From contig JAEDGN010000005.1 in the NCBI GenBank assembly GCA_016297495.1, forward strand, positions 6,270-70,269: 64,000 bases of DNA, written 5' to 3'. Positions 1-7,980 of the stretch are shown piece after piece (positions within the stretch are counted from its first letter, which is position 1; every line of letters starts with the position of its first letter). This DNA comes from Coprococcus sp. (lineage in GTDB: Bacteria; Bacillota; Clostridia; Lachnospirales; Lachnospiraceae). Under the pieces are notes generated by a model that saw nothing but the letters and a program-made list of their open reading frames with translations, had not been told where the DNA came from and ran no database searches. The position numbers and the translations under genes are program-made.

Positions 1-1
1 C

Positions 2-271
2 TATGAGCTCACATTATCCCGGAATTATATCCAGCCGGATGACGTGATCCTTGTCATTGATGATTTTCTTGCCAACGGCGAAGCTGCCAACGGCGCCACA
101 CGCCTTGTTGAGATGGGCGGTGCCAGAGTCGGCGGTATTGCCATTCTGATCGAGAAGGCATTCCAGCGCGGACGCAAGCGCCTTGAGGACAGTGGTTATG
201 AAGTTCGTTCCCTTGCAAGGATCTCCAGACTCGGACGGGGTCTTATTGAATTTACAGATGCAGATTTATAA
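2..271 (+). CDS. xpt: Xanthine phosphoribosyltransferase, 3' part
   Basis: This is the C-terminal ~89 codons of a purine salvage enzyme that makes XMP from xanthine and PRPP in the cytosol; the 5' end lies outside the window. The frame is open from base 2. The visible part has the PRPP-binding signature VLVIDDFLANGEAANG, typical of the Xpt/PRTase type I fold, followed by the family's GARVGGI and EKAFQRGRK stretches. It ends at a TAA directly before a strong terminator. Any purine riboswitch, usual upstream of xpt in Firmicutes, would be outside the window. It faces a molybdenum hydroxylase operon that may encode a xanthine dehydrogenase, so salvage and catabolism of the same base could be neighbours; that link is inference. 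Confidence 0.88.
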   Translation, partial: YELTLSRNYIQPDDVILVIDDFLANGEAANGATRLVEMGGARVGGIAILIEKAFQRGRKRLEDSGYEVRSLARISRLGRGLIEFTDADL

Positions 272-273
272 AT

Positions 274-303
274 AAAATGACCGGCATATATGCCGGTCAT
301 TTT
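274..303. terminator. Bidirectional intrinsic terminator between xpt and the MoeA-like gene
   Basis: Bases 274-288 and 289-303 are perfect 15-bp inverted repeats (AAAATGACCGGCATA and its complement) with A/T-rich ends that give a U-tract in both directions. It sits between converging genes, and its right edge overlaps the TAA stop (302-304) of the minus-strand MoeA-like gene. Confidence 0.9.
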
Positions 304-1324
304 ATACCTTGCCGAAATGACAGTTTGGATAGGTGCAGTTCGGACAGCTGGTGCATAATCCGCCATGGCCATAGGCAGCGATATCTCTCATTGTAATCTT
401 TTCACCTGCCAGTATTCTTGGGAATACCAGGTCGAAGACAGTCACACCTGCATGCATGACGCATCCCGGGAGACCGAGTACCGGCCGTCCTTTCGGATCA
501 TAGGATACAAGGAACATAGCCCCGGGAAGCACCGGTGTACCATAAGTCACGATCTCACATCCCGAATCTCTGATAGCTGCCGGTGTGAGATCATCCGGAT
601 CCACAGACATGCCTCCTGTACAAAACACCATATCCACGCCCTGATCAAGCCATTCTCTGATGGCATTCTGAATCTTCTCTTTATCATCCGGCACAAAGGT
701 CTGCCCTGCTACCTGACAGTGATAATGTTCCATCTTCTTCCGAAGGATCGGACCGAATTTATCTTCTATTCTATGATAGTAGACCTCATTGCCCGTTGTA
801 ACGATACCAATTGTCATACGATGCATTGGTTTTACTTCTATAATTTTATGTCCGTCCAGCACCTCTTTTGCCTGATCCAGCTTCTTCTGATCAATAACCA
901 GCGGAATCACGCGGGTACCGGCTACCGCCTGTCCCTTTGTCACAGGCAGATTATTGTGGAGGCTGGCAAAAGAAATCTCCCCGAGCATATTCAGCTCCAG
1001 CAGTCTGTCCGCATCCACCTTCAGCAGGCCGTCATATGCAGCGCTAAAAGTGATTTTTCCTTCTTTAATCTCTCCATAGGTCAGTCCTTCCCCCATGGTA
1101 ATATCCTTCAGGAATATGGCAGCATCATTTTCATGGACCATGCCTTCCACATTCTCCCACACATAGATTCTGTCTTTTCCGAGAGACAGAAGAACAGGAA
1201 TATCTTCTTCCTTAATGATATCTCCTTTTTTAAACCTTCTCCCTTTAAATTCTCCCGGAAGTATCTGAGTAATATCATGACATAAAATAGTTCCCACTGC
1301 TTCCTCTACAGGAATACATTTCAT
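302..1324 (-). CDS. MoeA-like molybdopterin-binding protein of the molybdenum hydroxylase cluster
   Basis: A 340-aa cytosolic protein with a C-terminal MoCF/MoeA-type molybdopterin-binding domain: GIVTTGNEVY, TGGMSVDPDDLTP and the LPGAMFL...VLGLPGC segment are visible. It probably handles molybdopterin or metal insertion for the hydroxylase encoded upstream. The N-terminal half resembles the linker region of this MoeA-like group and lacks obvious catalytic motifs. The last 20 residues hold a Cys-rich tail, CTSCPNC plus YPNC, that looks metal binding. The start at 1324 is chosen because a GGAGAGG site lies 6-7 nt upstream; an upstream-extended reading would run into yqeB, which ends 1 nt away. 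It is the last gene of the operon. Confidence 0.82.
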   Translation of the reverse strand: MKCIPVEEAVGTILCHDITQILPGEFKGRRFKKGDIIKEEDIPVLLSLGKDRIYVWENVEGMVHENDAAIFLKDITMGEGLTYGEIKEGKITFSAAYDGLLKVDADRLLELNMLGEISFASLHNNLPVTKGQAVAGTRVIPLVIDQKKLDQAKEVLDGHKIIEVKPMHRMTIGIVTTGNEVYYHRIEDKFGPILRKKMEHYHCQVAGQTFVPDDKEKIQNAIREWLDQGVDMVFCTGGMSVDPDDLTPAAIRDSGCEIVTYGTPVLPGAMFLVSYDPKGRPVLGLPGCVMHAGVTVFDLVFPRILAGEKITMRDIAAYGHGGLCTSCPNCTYPNCHFGKV

Positions 1325-1325
1325 T

Positions 1326-2138
1326 CTAAACCTCTCCTTTTTCCTGCTCGTATTCATACATACATATTGCCTGCAGCACACCACCGGCAATGGCTCTTGC
1401 CTTATCCGATATGGTAAAACAATTCTCTCTTTCTGACAATCTCGGATCAATATCCGCAATCTTAAAATGCTCCGGTATCTCCAGGCCATCATGCAAAATT
1501 CCCCTCAGAACGCCATCAAGAGACGCATATACCGGCGTGTGACCTACATGCGCAATGAGATCTCCTTTGCTGACAATATCTCCGATTCGGGCTGATGCCG
1601 TAAATAGACCTGACGCCGGCGAGTGAATCACTCTTTCTTTGCCATAGCCGCCTATAATACCTGGAATCCCTGTATTGGCAACGGCTGCCCCATCCCGGAT
1701 AATTCGTCCCAGCCGATGTCCTCTCTTCGTCTCGATAACCCGATCCACATCTATACCTGCCGTAAAACCAGGCCCCAGGCCAATGACAAGCGGAGCCATG
1801 TCAATAACTGTACCGAGATTTTTCTTTGCAATGGCCGCATCAATAAATGCGAAGGGCTCAATTATTCCGACACTGACTGCTGTCTCATCCTGTAATATAG
1901 GAATCACGCCCTCCTGCCAGCACTGGACAGCTTCTTTCGCATTTTCTATTCTTCTGGCCCAAACGCCTTCCACAACGGTCTCCCCGTCATACATGGCCTC
2001 AGAAAAAGCAACACTGCGCCGGATGGCTGTCGGTTTTTCTATTTCAAGCACCAGCACCTGATAACCGCACTGATGCAGACAATAAATAGTCCCTGTGGCC
2101 AGATCGCCGCCGCCGCGGACTACAATTCTTTTATTCAT
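1326..2138 (-). CDS. yqeB: YqeB, selenium-dependent molybdenum hydroxylase maturation protein
   Basis: A 270-aa protein of the EF2563/YqeB family found next to selenium-dependent molybdenum hydroxylases; the family is thought to take part in making or inserting the labile selenium-containing cofactor, but its reaction is not settled. The N-terminus has the glycine-rich VRGGGDLATG nucleotide-binding motif, followed by YDGETVVEG and a conserved DMAPLVIGLGPGF segment. The C-terminal part (about residues 170-210) reads like a small biotinyl/lipoyl-type beta domain (SPASGLF...IGDIVSKGDLIAHVG). The ATG at 2138 has GAGG 7 nt upstream. The gene sits 4 nt after mocA and 1 nt before the MoeA-like gene, so the genes are very likely co-translated. 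Confidence 0.85.
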   Translation of the reverse strand: MNKRIVVRGGGDLATGTIYCLHQCGYQVLVLEIEKPTAIRRSVAFSEAMYDGETVVEGVWARRIENAKEAVQCWQEGVIPILQDETAVSVGIIEPFAFIDAAIAKKNLGTVIDMAPLVIGLGPGFTAGIDVDRVIETKRGHRLGRIIRDGAAVANTGIPGIIGGYGKERVIHSPASGLFTASARIGDIVSKGDLIAHVGHTPVYASLDGVLRGILHDGLEIPEHFKIADIDPRLSERENCFTISDKARAIAGGVLQAICMYEYEQEKGEV

Positions 2139-2142
2139 ATAC

Positions 2143-2733
2143 TCAGTCCTCTGATAATTTTTTTAAATCCTCCGGTGTATCAATATCTATTCCCTGACCT
2201 GCATCCTCTATATCCAGATAACAGACATCTGAAGGATGTCTGCGTATTACCTGACGACCGCCCTGATCTCCTGTAAGAGCCGCAAGTTCCCCGTAAAATC
2301 CCGGAGGAAAATATACGGGCTGTCCCGGTCGCCCTCCATATCTCGGAACAAGAATTTTTTCTCTGCTTTCGGTTTTATTTGCTTCTGCCGTCTCAAGAAT
2401 CCTTCTGATAGTACCTGTCTTTAGCTGAGGCGTATCTCCATTGAAAAAAAGCCAGCCTCCTGAATCAGGACTCGCCGTCACACCAAGGACAACCGAATGA
2501 CTTTGTCCGATTTCCGGACTATCATTCAAAACAGTTTGAAAGCCGAATATCTTCGCAATACGCTCTATCCCGGGATACCCCGTCACCACCAGTACTTCTC
2601 TGAAATCAAAATCTTTCAAAAGCTTCAGTACATGTGAGATCATGGGAATCCCATCGATATCCAGCAAAAGTTTATTGCAGCCCATTCTTCTGGAAAGCCC
2701 CGAAGCAAGCACTATGGCCGTTATCTCATTCAT
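2143..2733 (-). CDS. mocA: Molybdenum cofactor cytidylyltransferase MocA-like
   Basis: A 196-aa nucleotidyltransferase that probably transfers CMP from CTP to molybdopterin to make the MCD cofactor used by xanthine-oxidase-family enzymes. The N-terminal ITAIVLASGLSRRMGCNKLLL matches the sugar-nucleotide/MobA-like signature with the P-loop-like LASGLSRRMG and the following Lys. GWLFFNGDTPQL carries the metal-binding Asp, and GRPGQPV is the usual MocA segment. It overlaps the end of yqeC by 8 nt. The chosen ATG (2733) has GGAGG directly abutting it, which is closer than ideal, but an in-frame alternative with a better site is not evident; a longer start would add 18 residues unlike the family. 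Confidence 0.85.
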   Translation of the reverse strand: MNEITAIVLASGLSRRMGCNKLLLDIDGIPMISHVLKLLKDFDFREVLVVTGYPGIERIAKIFGFQTVLNDSPEIGQSHSVVLGVTASPDSGGWLFFNGDTPQLKTGTIRRILETAEANKTESREKILVPRYGGRPGQPVYFPPGFYGELAALTGDQGGRQVIRRHPSDVCYLDIEDAGQGIDIDTPEDLKKLSED

Positions 2734-3463
2734 CCTCCAGACACCCCGCAATCCACCGGTCAATACAGTGCTCTGACTGTTCAGCAATGACCCTGGCAGC
2801 TGTCCTCAGCTCATCATTATTCACACGGTTCAGCACCAGTATTCTTCTGCCTCTCCCGTGCCCAAACAATCCATTAGAGTGGGTGATCAGCCGCACATAG
2901 GCATCCATATTCATTTTGTCTCCGATATTCAGTCCCGTAATAGCTGTAAATGCTTCCAGACGGTGAACCATTGATTCATCAATTCTCTGTCCCAGGCAAT
3001 GCATGGGAAGAATACCTATCGTCACATCTGTCTCTGGCACGATAACAGGTTCATCCTCTCTCCAGCCCTTCAGTGGTTTCCGGTTGGAACCATCCGCCTC
3101 CACCAGAAGTACCCCGCTTCTTTCCAGAGCCCGTGACATCATTTTATCACCTATACCCCATATTTTCCCCACAGGAAGAATATGCTCCGCATAAAAACAG
3201 AGAGGAGGGACTGCTTCTCCTGCATCTACCGGACTATCCGGCAGCACAACAGGCGGAATCAGCCCTTTGTACTGCCACTGACTGTCCGGAAGACACATCT
3301 TTGTAGATGCAGCCACCCCCACATGTACAGTTTTTGCGTAATGCAGGGCAGCTTTGCGGATCAGTGTCGTTTTCCCTCCGGAACCGGCCACTGAAAACAC
3401 CCTGCAGCCCTGCGCCAGCAACGGATCCATCATCTTCTCAATGGGAATCCGATAATTATTCAT
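2726..3463 (-). CDS. yqeC: YqeC, putative selenium-dependent hydroxylase accessory protein
   Basis: A 245-aa P-loop protein of the YqeC family, found with YqeB and MocA in selenium-dependent molybdenum hydroxylase clusters; exact reaction unknown. The Walker-A-like GSGGKTT lies at residues 27-33, LLVEADGS contains a probable Mg-binding acidic patch, and NRVNN near the C-terminus resembles a guanine-specificity loop. It is preceded by AGGA 8 nt upstream of the ATG and starts 1 nt after the stop of the molybdenum subunit gene, so it belongs to the same transcript. The family identity is firm from motif and context; the role in selenium cofactor formation is known only by association. Confidence 0.84.
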   Translation of the reverse strand: MNNYRIPIEKMMDPLLAQGCRVFSVAGSGGKTTLIRKAALHYAKTVHVGVAASTKMCLPDSQWQYKGLIPPVVLPDSPVDAGEAVPPLCFYAEHILPVGKIWGIGDKMMSRALERSGVLLVEADGSNRKPLKGWREDEPVIVPETDVTIGILPMHCLGQRIDESMVHRLEAFTAITGLNIGDKMNMDAYVRLITHSNGLFGHGRGRRILVLNRVNNDELRTAARVIAEQSEHCIDRWIAGCLEDE

Positions 3464-3464
3464 A

Positions 3465-5795
3465 TTATTTTTCCTGCTCCATTTTATTCTTCAGCATTCC
3501 CATCATGACCTTCTCAGGTGTAATCGGAAGGGATGTACAACGGACACCGCAGGCATTGTAAACAGCATCTGCAATGGCCGGTGCCGGTGTATTGACTACG
3601 ATCTCTCCGATGGATTTTGCCCCGTAAGGTCCCGTCGGCTCATAGCTGGATTCAAATTCAACACGGATTTTCTTCACATCCACACGATTCGGTATCTTAT
3701 ACTGCATGAAAGAATCTGTCATCATGCGGCCCTTCTTGTCGTACTGCACATCTTCATACATGGCCAGGCCGATACCCTGACAGATACCCCCCTCTGTCTG
3801 TCCCCGGGTAATATTGCTGTTGATGATGGTTCCGCAGTCAACAACACCCACATAATCTATGATATCAAACTGTCCGGTCTCCTTATCCAGCTCAATCTCC
3901 ACAAAACCGGCCATTAATGGCGGTGGTGAAACAGGACTGGAATAGAAGCCGCTGCCATTGAGATAATTACCATCGCTGGAACCGGCACAGTGAACAGCTA
4001 TATCATGTATGGATATAAACCTGCCAGTAGCCACTTCCATAACACGGGTGCCGTCAAAATAGAATTTCTTCGTATTCACTTTATCCGAATCATCCAGATA
4101 ACGGTCCGGATAAAGCATCTTTGCCCCGGCTGTAATAATCTTATTCTTCAGATCACAGGCTGCATTATAAACGGCCATGCCCGTTACATAGGTCGTACTG
4201 GATGCATAGGAGCCCGGGTCAAACGGTGAAATATCCGTATCGACACCTGCCACAATGAACTGATCCATATCCGCCAGAAGTGTTTCAGCCGCGATCTGAG
4301 TCATGGAGGTATCACAGCCCGTACCCATATCCGTTGCACCTATTTTCAATGTATAATAACCATCGTCATTCAGCTTGATTTCCGCACCGGCCGTATCCAC
4401 ATTGGAAATACCGGAGCCCTGCATGGAGATTGCCATTCCGACAGCTCGTACCTTCGTCGGACTGATCTCACGGCAAGGATATTTCTCATCCCAGCCGATC
4501 ATCTCCCGTCCCCTCTGGATACAACGATCCAATGCACTGCTGTTGAGAGGTTCATTGTAGTAAGCCGGCATAATCTCGCCCATCTGCAGCATATTCTTCT
4601 CACGGATCTCTATAGGATCCATATTCAGCATATTAGCCAGCTTGTTCACCGTAGATTCAAGGGCAAATTGTCCCTGAGTAGCGCCATATCCTCTGAAAGC
4701 TGCTGCCGGCATGGTATTGGTATAAACACCGCGGTATTTAAACCGATGAGCATTGGCCTGATTATAGAGAGGAATGGATTTATGGCCGGACAATCCGATC
4801 GTCGTTGTCCCATGTTCACCATAAGCTCCCTGATTGGACAATGTATCCAGCTCAATCGCCTTAATATGACCTTCCTTATCCGCACCGACACGTACCTTTA
4901 TGGTCATCTGATGACGGCTGTTGGAGCAGGTGAAAGCCTCTTTCCTGGTGTAGAGCATCTTGGCTGCCTTGCCTGTCTTAAGCGTTACGATAGCCGGATA
5001 ATATTCCGAAACAATCGTCTGCTTGGCACCAAAGCCACCGCCGATACGCGGTTTTACCACACGGATCCTCGACTGCGGTATCTGCAGTGCTCTGGCCAGA
5101 GATCTTCTGACATGGAACGGTACCTGCGTGGAAGATACCACAACCAGACGGTTCATATGATCCAGATAAGTGTATGTTCTGAAAGTCTCCATCATACACT
5201 GCTCCTGAGCCTGTATCTCATACTCGCCTTCAGCAATGACATCGCTCTCAGCCATCTCTTTGTCCACATCTCCGTGTTCTTCCACGCCATCCACGACGAT
5301 ATTACGTTTATTATCTGAATTAAAACTCGGATAATGTGTGAAATAATCGTCATAATTATGCACGATAACCGGATTATCTGCTGCCTTCTTATAATCAAGC
5401 AGCGGTTCCAGAACTTCATATTCTACCTTGATCATCTTCAGCGCCTGCAGAGCTGCCTTCTCATTGGAAGCAGCCACAAGTGCAACCTCATCACCGATAT
5501 ATCTGACATACTCATCCAGAATCAGACGGTCATAAGCCGAACATTCCGGATAGGTCTGTCCGGCATTGGTAAAGCGGACATGCGGAACATCCTTATAAGT
5601 CAGGACACATGCCACTCCCTTTACCAGCATGGCTTTGGAAGTATCAATGGATTTAATACGGGCATAGGCATAAGGACTGCGCAGCGCCAGCACGATCAGA
5701 CAGTCGTTCGGCGCAAGGTCATTGGTATACAGCGGTTTGCCTTTGACGATCGGCATACCGTCCAGCTTTTTCACCGGTTGGCTGACATATCTCAT
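3465..5795 (-). CDS. Molybdenum hydroxylase (xanthine-dehydrogenase-like) molybdopterin subunit
   Basis: The 776-aa large catalytic subunit of a xanthine-oxidase-family enzyme, cytosolic, hydroxylating a purine or N-heterocycle with water as oxygen donor. Visible family marks are the N-terminal hammerhead domain (KLDGMPIVKGKPLYTNDL), IGGGFGAKQ, FRGYGATQGQFALE, QGIGLAMYEDV and, near the C-terminus, GAKSIGE, whose Glu matches the catalytic base. The start at 5795 overlaps the Fe-S gene stop as ATGA and has GGAGGTGG 6 nt upstream; a longer reading into the Fe-S gene is rejected. Together with YqeB, YqeC and MocA this points to a selenium-dependent enzyme related to E. coli XdhD. Substrate is not shown by sequence; xanthine is plausible. 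Confidence 0.87.
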   Translation of the reverse strand: MRYVSQPVKKLDGMPIVKGKPLYTNDLAPNDCLIVLALRSPYAYARIKSIDTSKAMLVKGVACVLTYKDVPHVRFTNAGQTYPECSAYDRLILDEYVRYIGDEVALVAASNEKAALQALKMIKVEYEVLEPLLDYKKAADNPVIVHNYDDYFTHYPSFNSDNKRNIVVDGVEEHGDVDKEMAESDVIAEGEYEIQAQEQCMMETFRTYTYLDHMNRLVVVSSTQVPFHVRRSLARALQIPQSRIRVVKPRIGGGFGAKQTIVSEYYPAIVTLKTGKAAKMLYTRKEAFTCSNSRHQMTIKVRVGADKEGHIKAIELDTLSNQGAYGEHGTTTIGLSGHKSIPLYNQANAHRFKYRGVYTNTMPAAAFRGYGATQGQFALESTVNKLANMLNMDPIEIREKNMLQMGEIMPAYYNEPLNSSALDRCIQRGREMIGWDEKYPCREISPTKVRAVGMAISMQGSGISNVDTAGAEIKLNDDGYYTLKIGATDMGTGCDTSMTQIAAETLLADMDQFIVAGVDTDISPFDPGSYASSTTYVTGMAVYNAACDLKNKIITAGAKMLYPDRYLDDSDKVNTKKFYFDGTRVMEVATGRFISIHDIAVHCAGSSDGNYLNGSGFYSSPVSPPPLMAGFVEIELDKETGQFDIIDYVGVVDCGTIINSNITRGQTEGGICQGIGLAMYEDVQYDKKGRMMTDSFMQYKIPNRVDVKKIRVEFESSYEPTGPYGAKSIGEIVVNTPAPAIADAVYNACGVRCTSLPITPEKVMMGMLKNKMEQEK

Positions 5796-6244
5796 GCTTC
5801 CACCTCCATATAATTCCTGATAGCGCGCATCTGTCCCATATATCCCGTACATCTGCACAGATTGCCTTCGAGATAATGACGGATCTCATCATCCGTTGGA
5901 TGATCCAGTTCTTTTTTCATGGCAATCACATTCATGATCAGTCCCGGGCTGCAGAAACCACACTGTTCTGCGCCCTCAGCCACCAGATAGGAGCCAAACT
6001 TCTCCGCTTCATCCTGAACACCCTCAAGCGTTGTCACATGGCGCTCATTCACTCTTGCTGCCGGAACAGAACAGGACAGAACCGGTTTGCCGTCAAGCCA
6101 GACTGTACATAATCCACAGTTGGTCGTATCGCATCCACATTTTACACTCTTGCAGCCGGCATCTCTCAGAACGTCCAGGAGCATGGCGTCAGGCTGACAA
6201 TGGATCTTTGTCTTTTGTCCATTAATATAGATATGAATCAGCAT
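5792..6244 (-). CDS. Molybdenum hydroxylase 2Fe-2S subunit
   Basis: A 150-aa electron-transfer subunit with two [2Fe-2S] domains. The plant-ferredoxin-like N-terminal domain has Cys at 36, 38, 43, 46 and 58; the C-terminal alpha-helical domain has CGFC (95, 98) and the paired CRC (130, 132) in LEGNLCRCTGY, as in all xanthine-oxidase-family Fe-S subunits. It would pass electrons from the Mo site to the FAD subunit. The N-terminal cluster reads CGCDTTNCGLC where the usual form is CGEGDCGAC, a modest divergence. It overlaps the FAD gene by 7 nt upstream and the Mo gene by 4 nt downstream and carries the same GGAGGTGGAAGC leader before its ATG as the Mo gene. Confidence 0.93.
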   Translation of the reverse strand: MLIHIYINGQKTKIHCQPDAMLLDVLRDAGCKSVKCGCDTTNCGLCTVWLDGKPVLSCSVPAARVNERHVTTLEGVQDEAEKFGSYLVAEGAEQCGFCSPGLIMNVIAMKKELDHPTDDEIRHYLEGNLCRCTGYMGQMRAIRNYMEVEA

Positions 6245-7050
6245 GCTTCCACCTCCCTGACTGCCTTTCCAAGAAGAACACCGCTTAAAATTTTTCTGTA
6301 TTCTGCACTGGCACGCATATTATCTGTAAATTTCACTTCATTCACAAGCAAACGACCGGCTTCTTTAATCATATCATCCATATTGCCGTTTTCTGATGCC
6401 AATTGTTCCGTCAGATAGGCAGCTGTTTTCTCTGCTCTGACAGCCTTTGGTCCCCTGGCCCCAACTGTCACCCGGAAGCTTCCGTCGGCAGCCTTACTGA
6501 CTGCAAGATTCAGAACCGGGAAATCGGCTCTTGAGTTTCTGAACATCTGATAGGAAGCTTTTCTTCCATCCTTTGCAATGACAACTTTCTCAATGATATC
6601 TTTTTCATAAGGCATATTCATAAAGTCTTCCAGTGGAACACTGCCCTTCTTGTATAAAACAACAGTTGTATCCAGTGCAAGAAGAGGTGTGAGAAAATCA
6701 GAAAATCCAAATCTTCCATACACAGAACCACCCACAGTCACCGTATTCCTGAACTGTGTCCCGATAATCGATGATACCGAATCGGCGATGACACCATTAA
6801 AGTATCCATGAAGGATATCACTGGTCTCAACGCTGCGATAAGAAGTCATGGCACCAATCTCAATTCTTTCTTCATCTTCTCTGATATAATCAAGACCGCA
6901 TTTGGACAGGTCCACTGCAATATTAATCCTCTTTTTTCCCAATCGTAACCATGCACATCCTCCGAGTATCTGATTACCCTTTCGTGATTTCAGAATGGTA
7001 TAGGCTTCTTCCAGTGATTCAGGCATGGCATATTCTCTAATTGTAAACAT
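6238..7050 (-). CDS. Molybdenum hydroxylase FAD-binding subunit
   Basis: A 270-aa flavoprotein of the CO-dehydrogenase/xanthine-dehydrogenase medium-subunit family (compare E. coli YgfM). The PCMH-type FAD fold is shown by QILGGCAWLRLG near residue 30, by IGAMTSYRSVE, and by TVGGSVYGRFGFSD, the loop that contacts the flavin pyrophosphate. The C-terminal CO_deh_flav_C domain runs from about residue 165. It would hand electrons to NAD(P) or another acceptor. The ATG at 7050 has AGGAGG about 5 nt upstream. It is the first structural gene of the hydroxylase and follows the Mrp-type ATPase by 24 nt. Confidence 0.88.
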   Translation of the reverse strand: MFTIREYAMPESLEEAYTILKSRKGNQILGGCAWLRLGKKRINIAVDLSKCGLDYIREDEERIEIGAMTSYRSVETSDILHGYFNGVIADSVSSIIGTQFRNTVTVGGSVYGRFGFSDFLTPLLALDTTVVLYKKGSVPLEDFMNMPYEKDIIEKVVIAKDGRKASYQMFRNSRADFPVLNLAVSKAADGSFRVTVGARGPKAVRAEKTAAYLTEQLASENGNMDDMIKEAGRLLVNEVKFTDNMRASAEYRKILSGVLLGKAVREVEAC

Positions 7051-7074
7051 GTCTCCTCCGTATGGATCTGAATA

Positions 7075-7902
7075 TTATAAAGCTGCAAGATATTTGACCA
7101 TGGCATCAAGATAAGGATGGTCAAACTCTTCAATACGGCCTGCGTCACATAATGAGGCAATAGCCGGATCGATCGGCAGGCTTGCGTAGGATGGAATCGA
7201 CAGCTCTTTCGCCATCTCTTCACCCTTGCCCTCTCCGTAAATATAAATCAGTCTGCCGCAGTCCGGACAGATCAGATAGCTCATATTCTGAACAAGACCA
7301 AGAACAGGGATATTCATCATCCTGGCCATATTATAGGCTTTCTTGACGATCATCTCCACCAGCTCCTGCGGAGAGGTAACAATAATAACACCATCCACAG
7401 GCAATGACTGGAAGACTGTCAGCGGGACATCTCCTGTACCCGGCGGCATATCAACCAGAAGATAATCCAGATCACCCCAGATAACTTCATTCCAGAACTG
7501 TTTCACAACACCCGCGATAACCGGACCTCTCCAGATAACCGGATCATCCTCATTCTCAAGCATCAGATTAACAGAAATAATCTTGATACCTTCCGGTGTC
7601 TGAGCCGGGAACACACCATTATCATTGCCTACTGCCTGCTCATGAATACCGAAAACCTTTGGGATAGAAGGACCTGTAATATCAGCATCGAGTACACCCA
7701 CTTTGTATCCCTGACGGTGCAGCTTAACAGCCAGTTCAGAAGTCACAAGAGACTTGCCGACACCCCCCTTACCGCTGACAACACCAATAACGTGTTGAAT
7801 ATGACTGAATTTATTAGCAGGCTCTTTCAAATCTGCCTTTCGTGAAGAACATCCCTCCACAGAACATGAACTACAGCTTGATTCATTGCATGCTTCACTC
7901 AT
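7075..7902 (-). CDS. Mrp/NBP35-family Fe-S cluster carrier ATPase
   Basis: A 275-aa cytosolic P-loop ATPase that probably carries or inserts Fe-S clusters. The deviant Walker A GKGGVGKS is at residues 44-51, DADITGPS is the switch/A' loop, and DYLLVDMPPGTGD is the Walker B region. A short Cys-rich N-terminus (CNESSCSSCSVEGC) and an internal CPDC near residue 218 supply cluster ligands. Placed first in the hydroxylase operon, it may serve the two [2Fe-2S] centres of the enzyme; that is inference. The start is uncertain: ATG at 7902 gives the usual MSE... N-terminus with AAAGG 12 nt upstream; ATG at 7914 abuts the same AAAGG. Confidence 0.88.
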   Translation of the reverse strand: MSEACNESSCSSCSVEGCSSRKADLKEPANKFSHIQHVIGVVSGKGGVGKSLVTSELAVKLHRQGYKVGVLDADITGPSIPKVFGIHEQAVGNDNGVFPAQTPEGIKIISVNLMLENEDDPVIWRGPVIAGVVKQFWNEVIWGDLDYLLVDMPPGTGDVPLTVFQSLPVDGVIIVTSPQELVEMIVKKAYNMARMMNIPVLGLVQNMSYLICPDCGRLIYIYGEGKGEEMAKELSIPSYASLPIDPAIASLCDAGRIEEFDHPYLDAMVKYLAAL

Positions 7903-7944
7903 TTTATCTATCATCCTTTCAAATTATTATTATTGTTTTTATTT

Positions 7945-7973
7945 ATTGTACCATAAAATATTCACTTACTGAA
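7945..7973 (-). promoter_or_regulatory. Possible promoter of the molybdenum hydroxylase operon
   Basis: On the minus strand, a TACAAT -10 (7945-7950) lies 17 nt from a weak TTCAGT -35 (7968-7973), about 45 nt ahead of the Mrp-type gene. Only the -10 is convincing. Confidence 0.35.
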
Positions 7974-7980
7974 CTGTATT

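Noticed and set aside
365..1285. Long plus-strand frame opposite the MoeA-like gene
   Set aside because: No ribosome site, Cys/His-rich nonsense composition, and a clear minus-strand gene occupies the same DNA.
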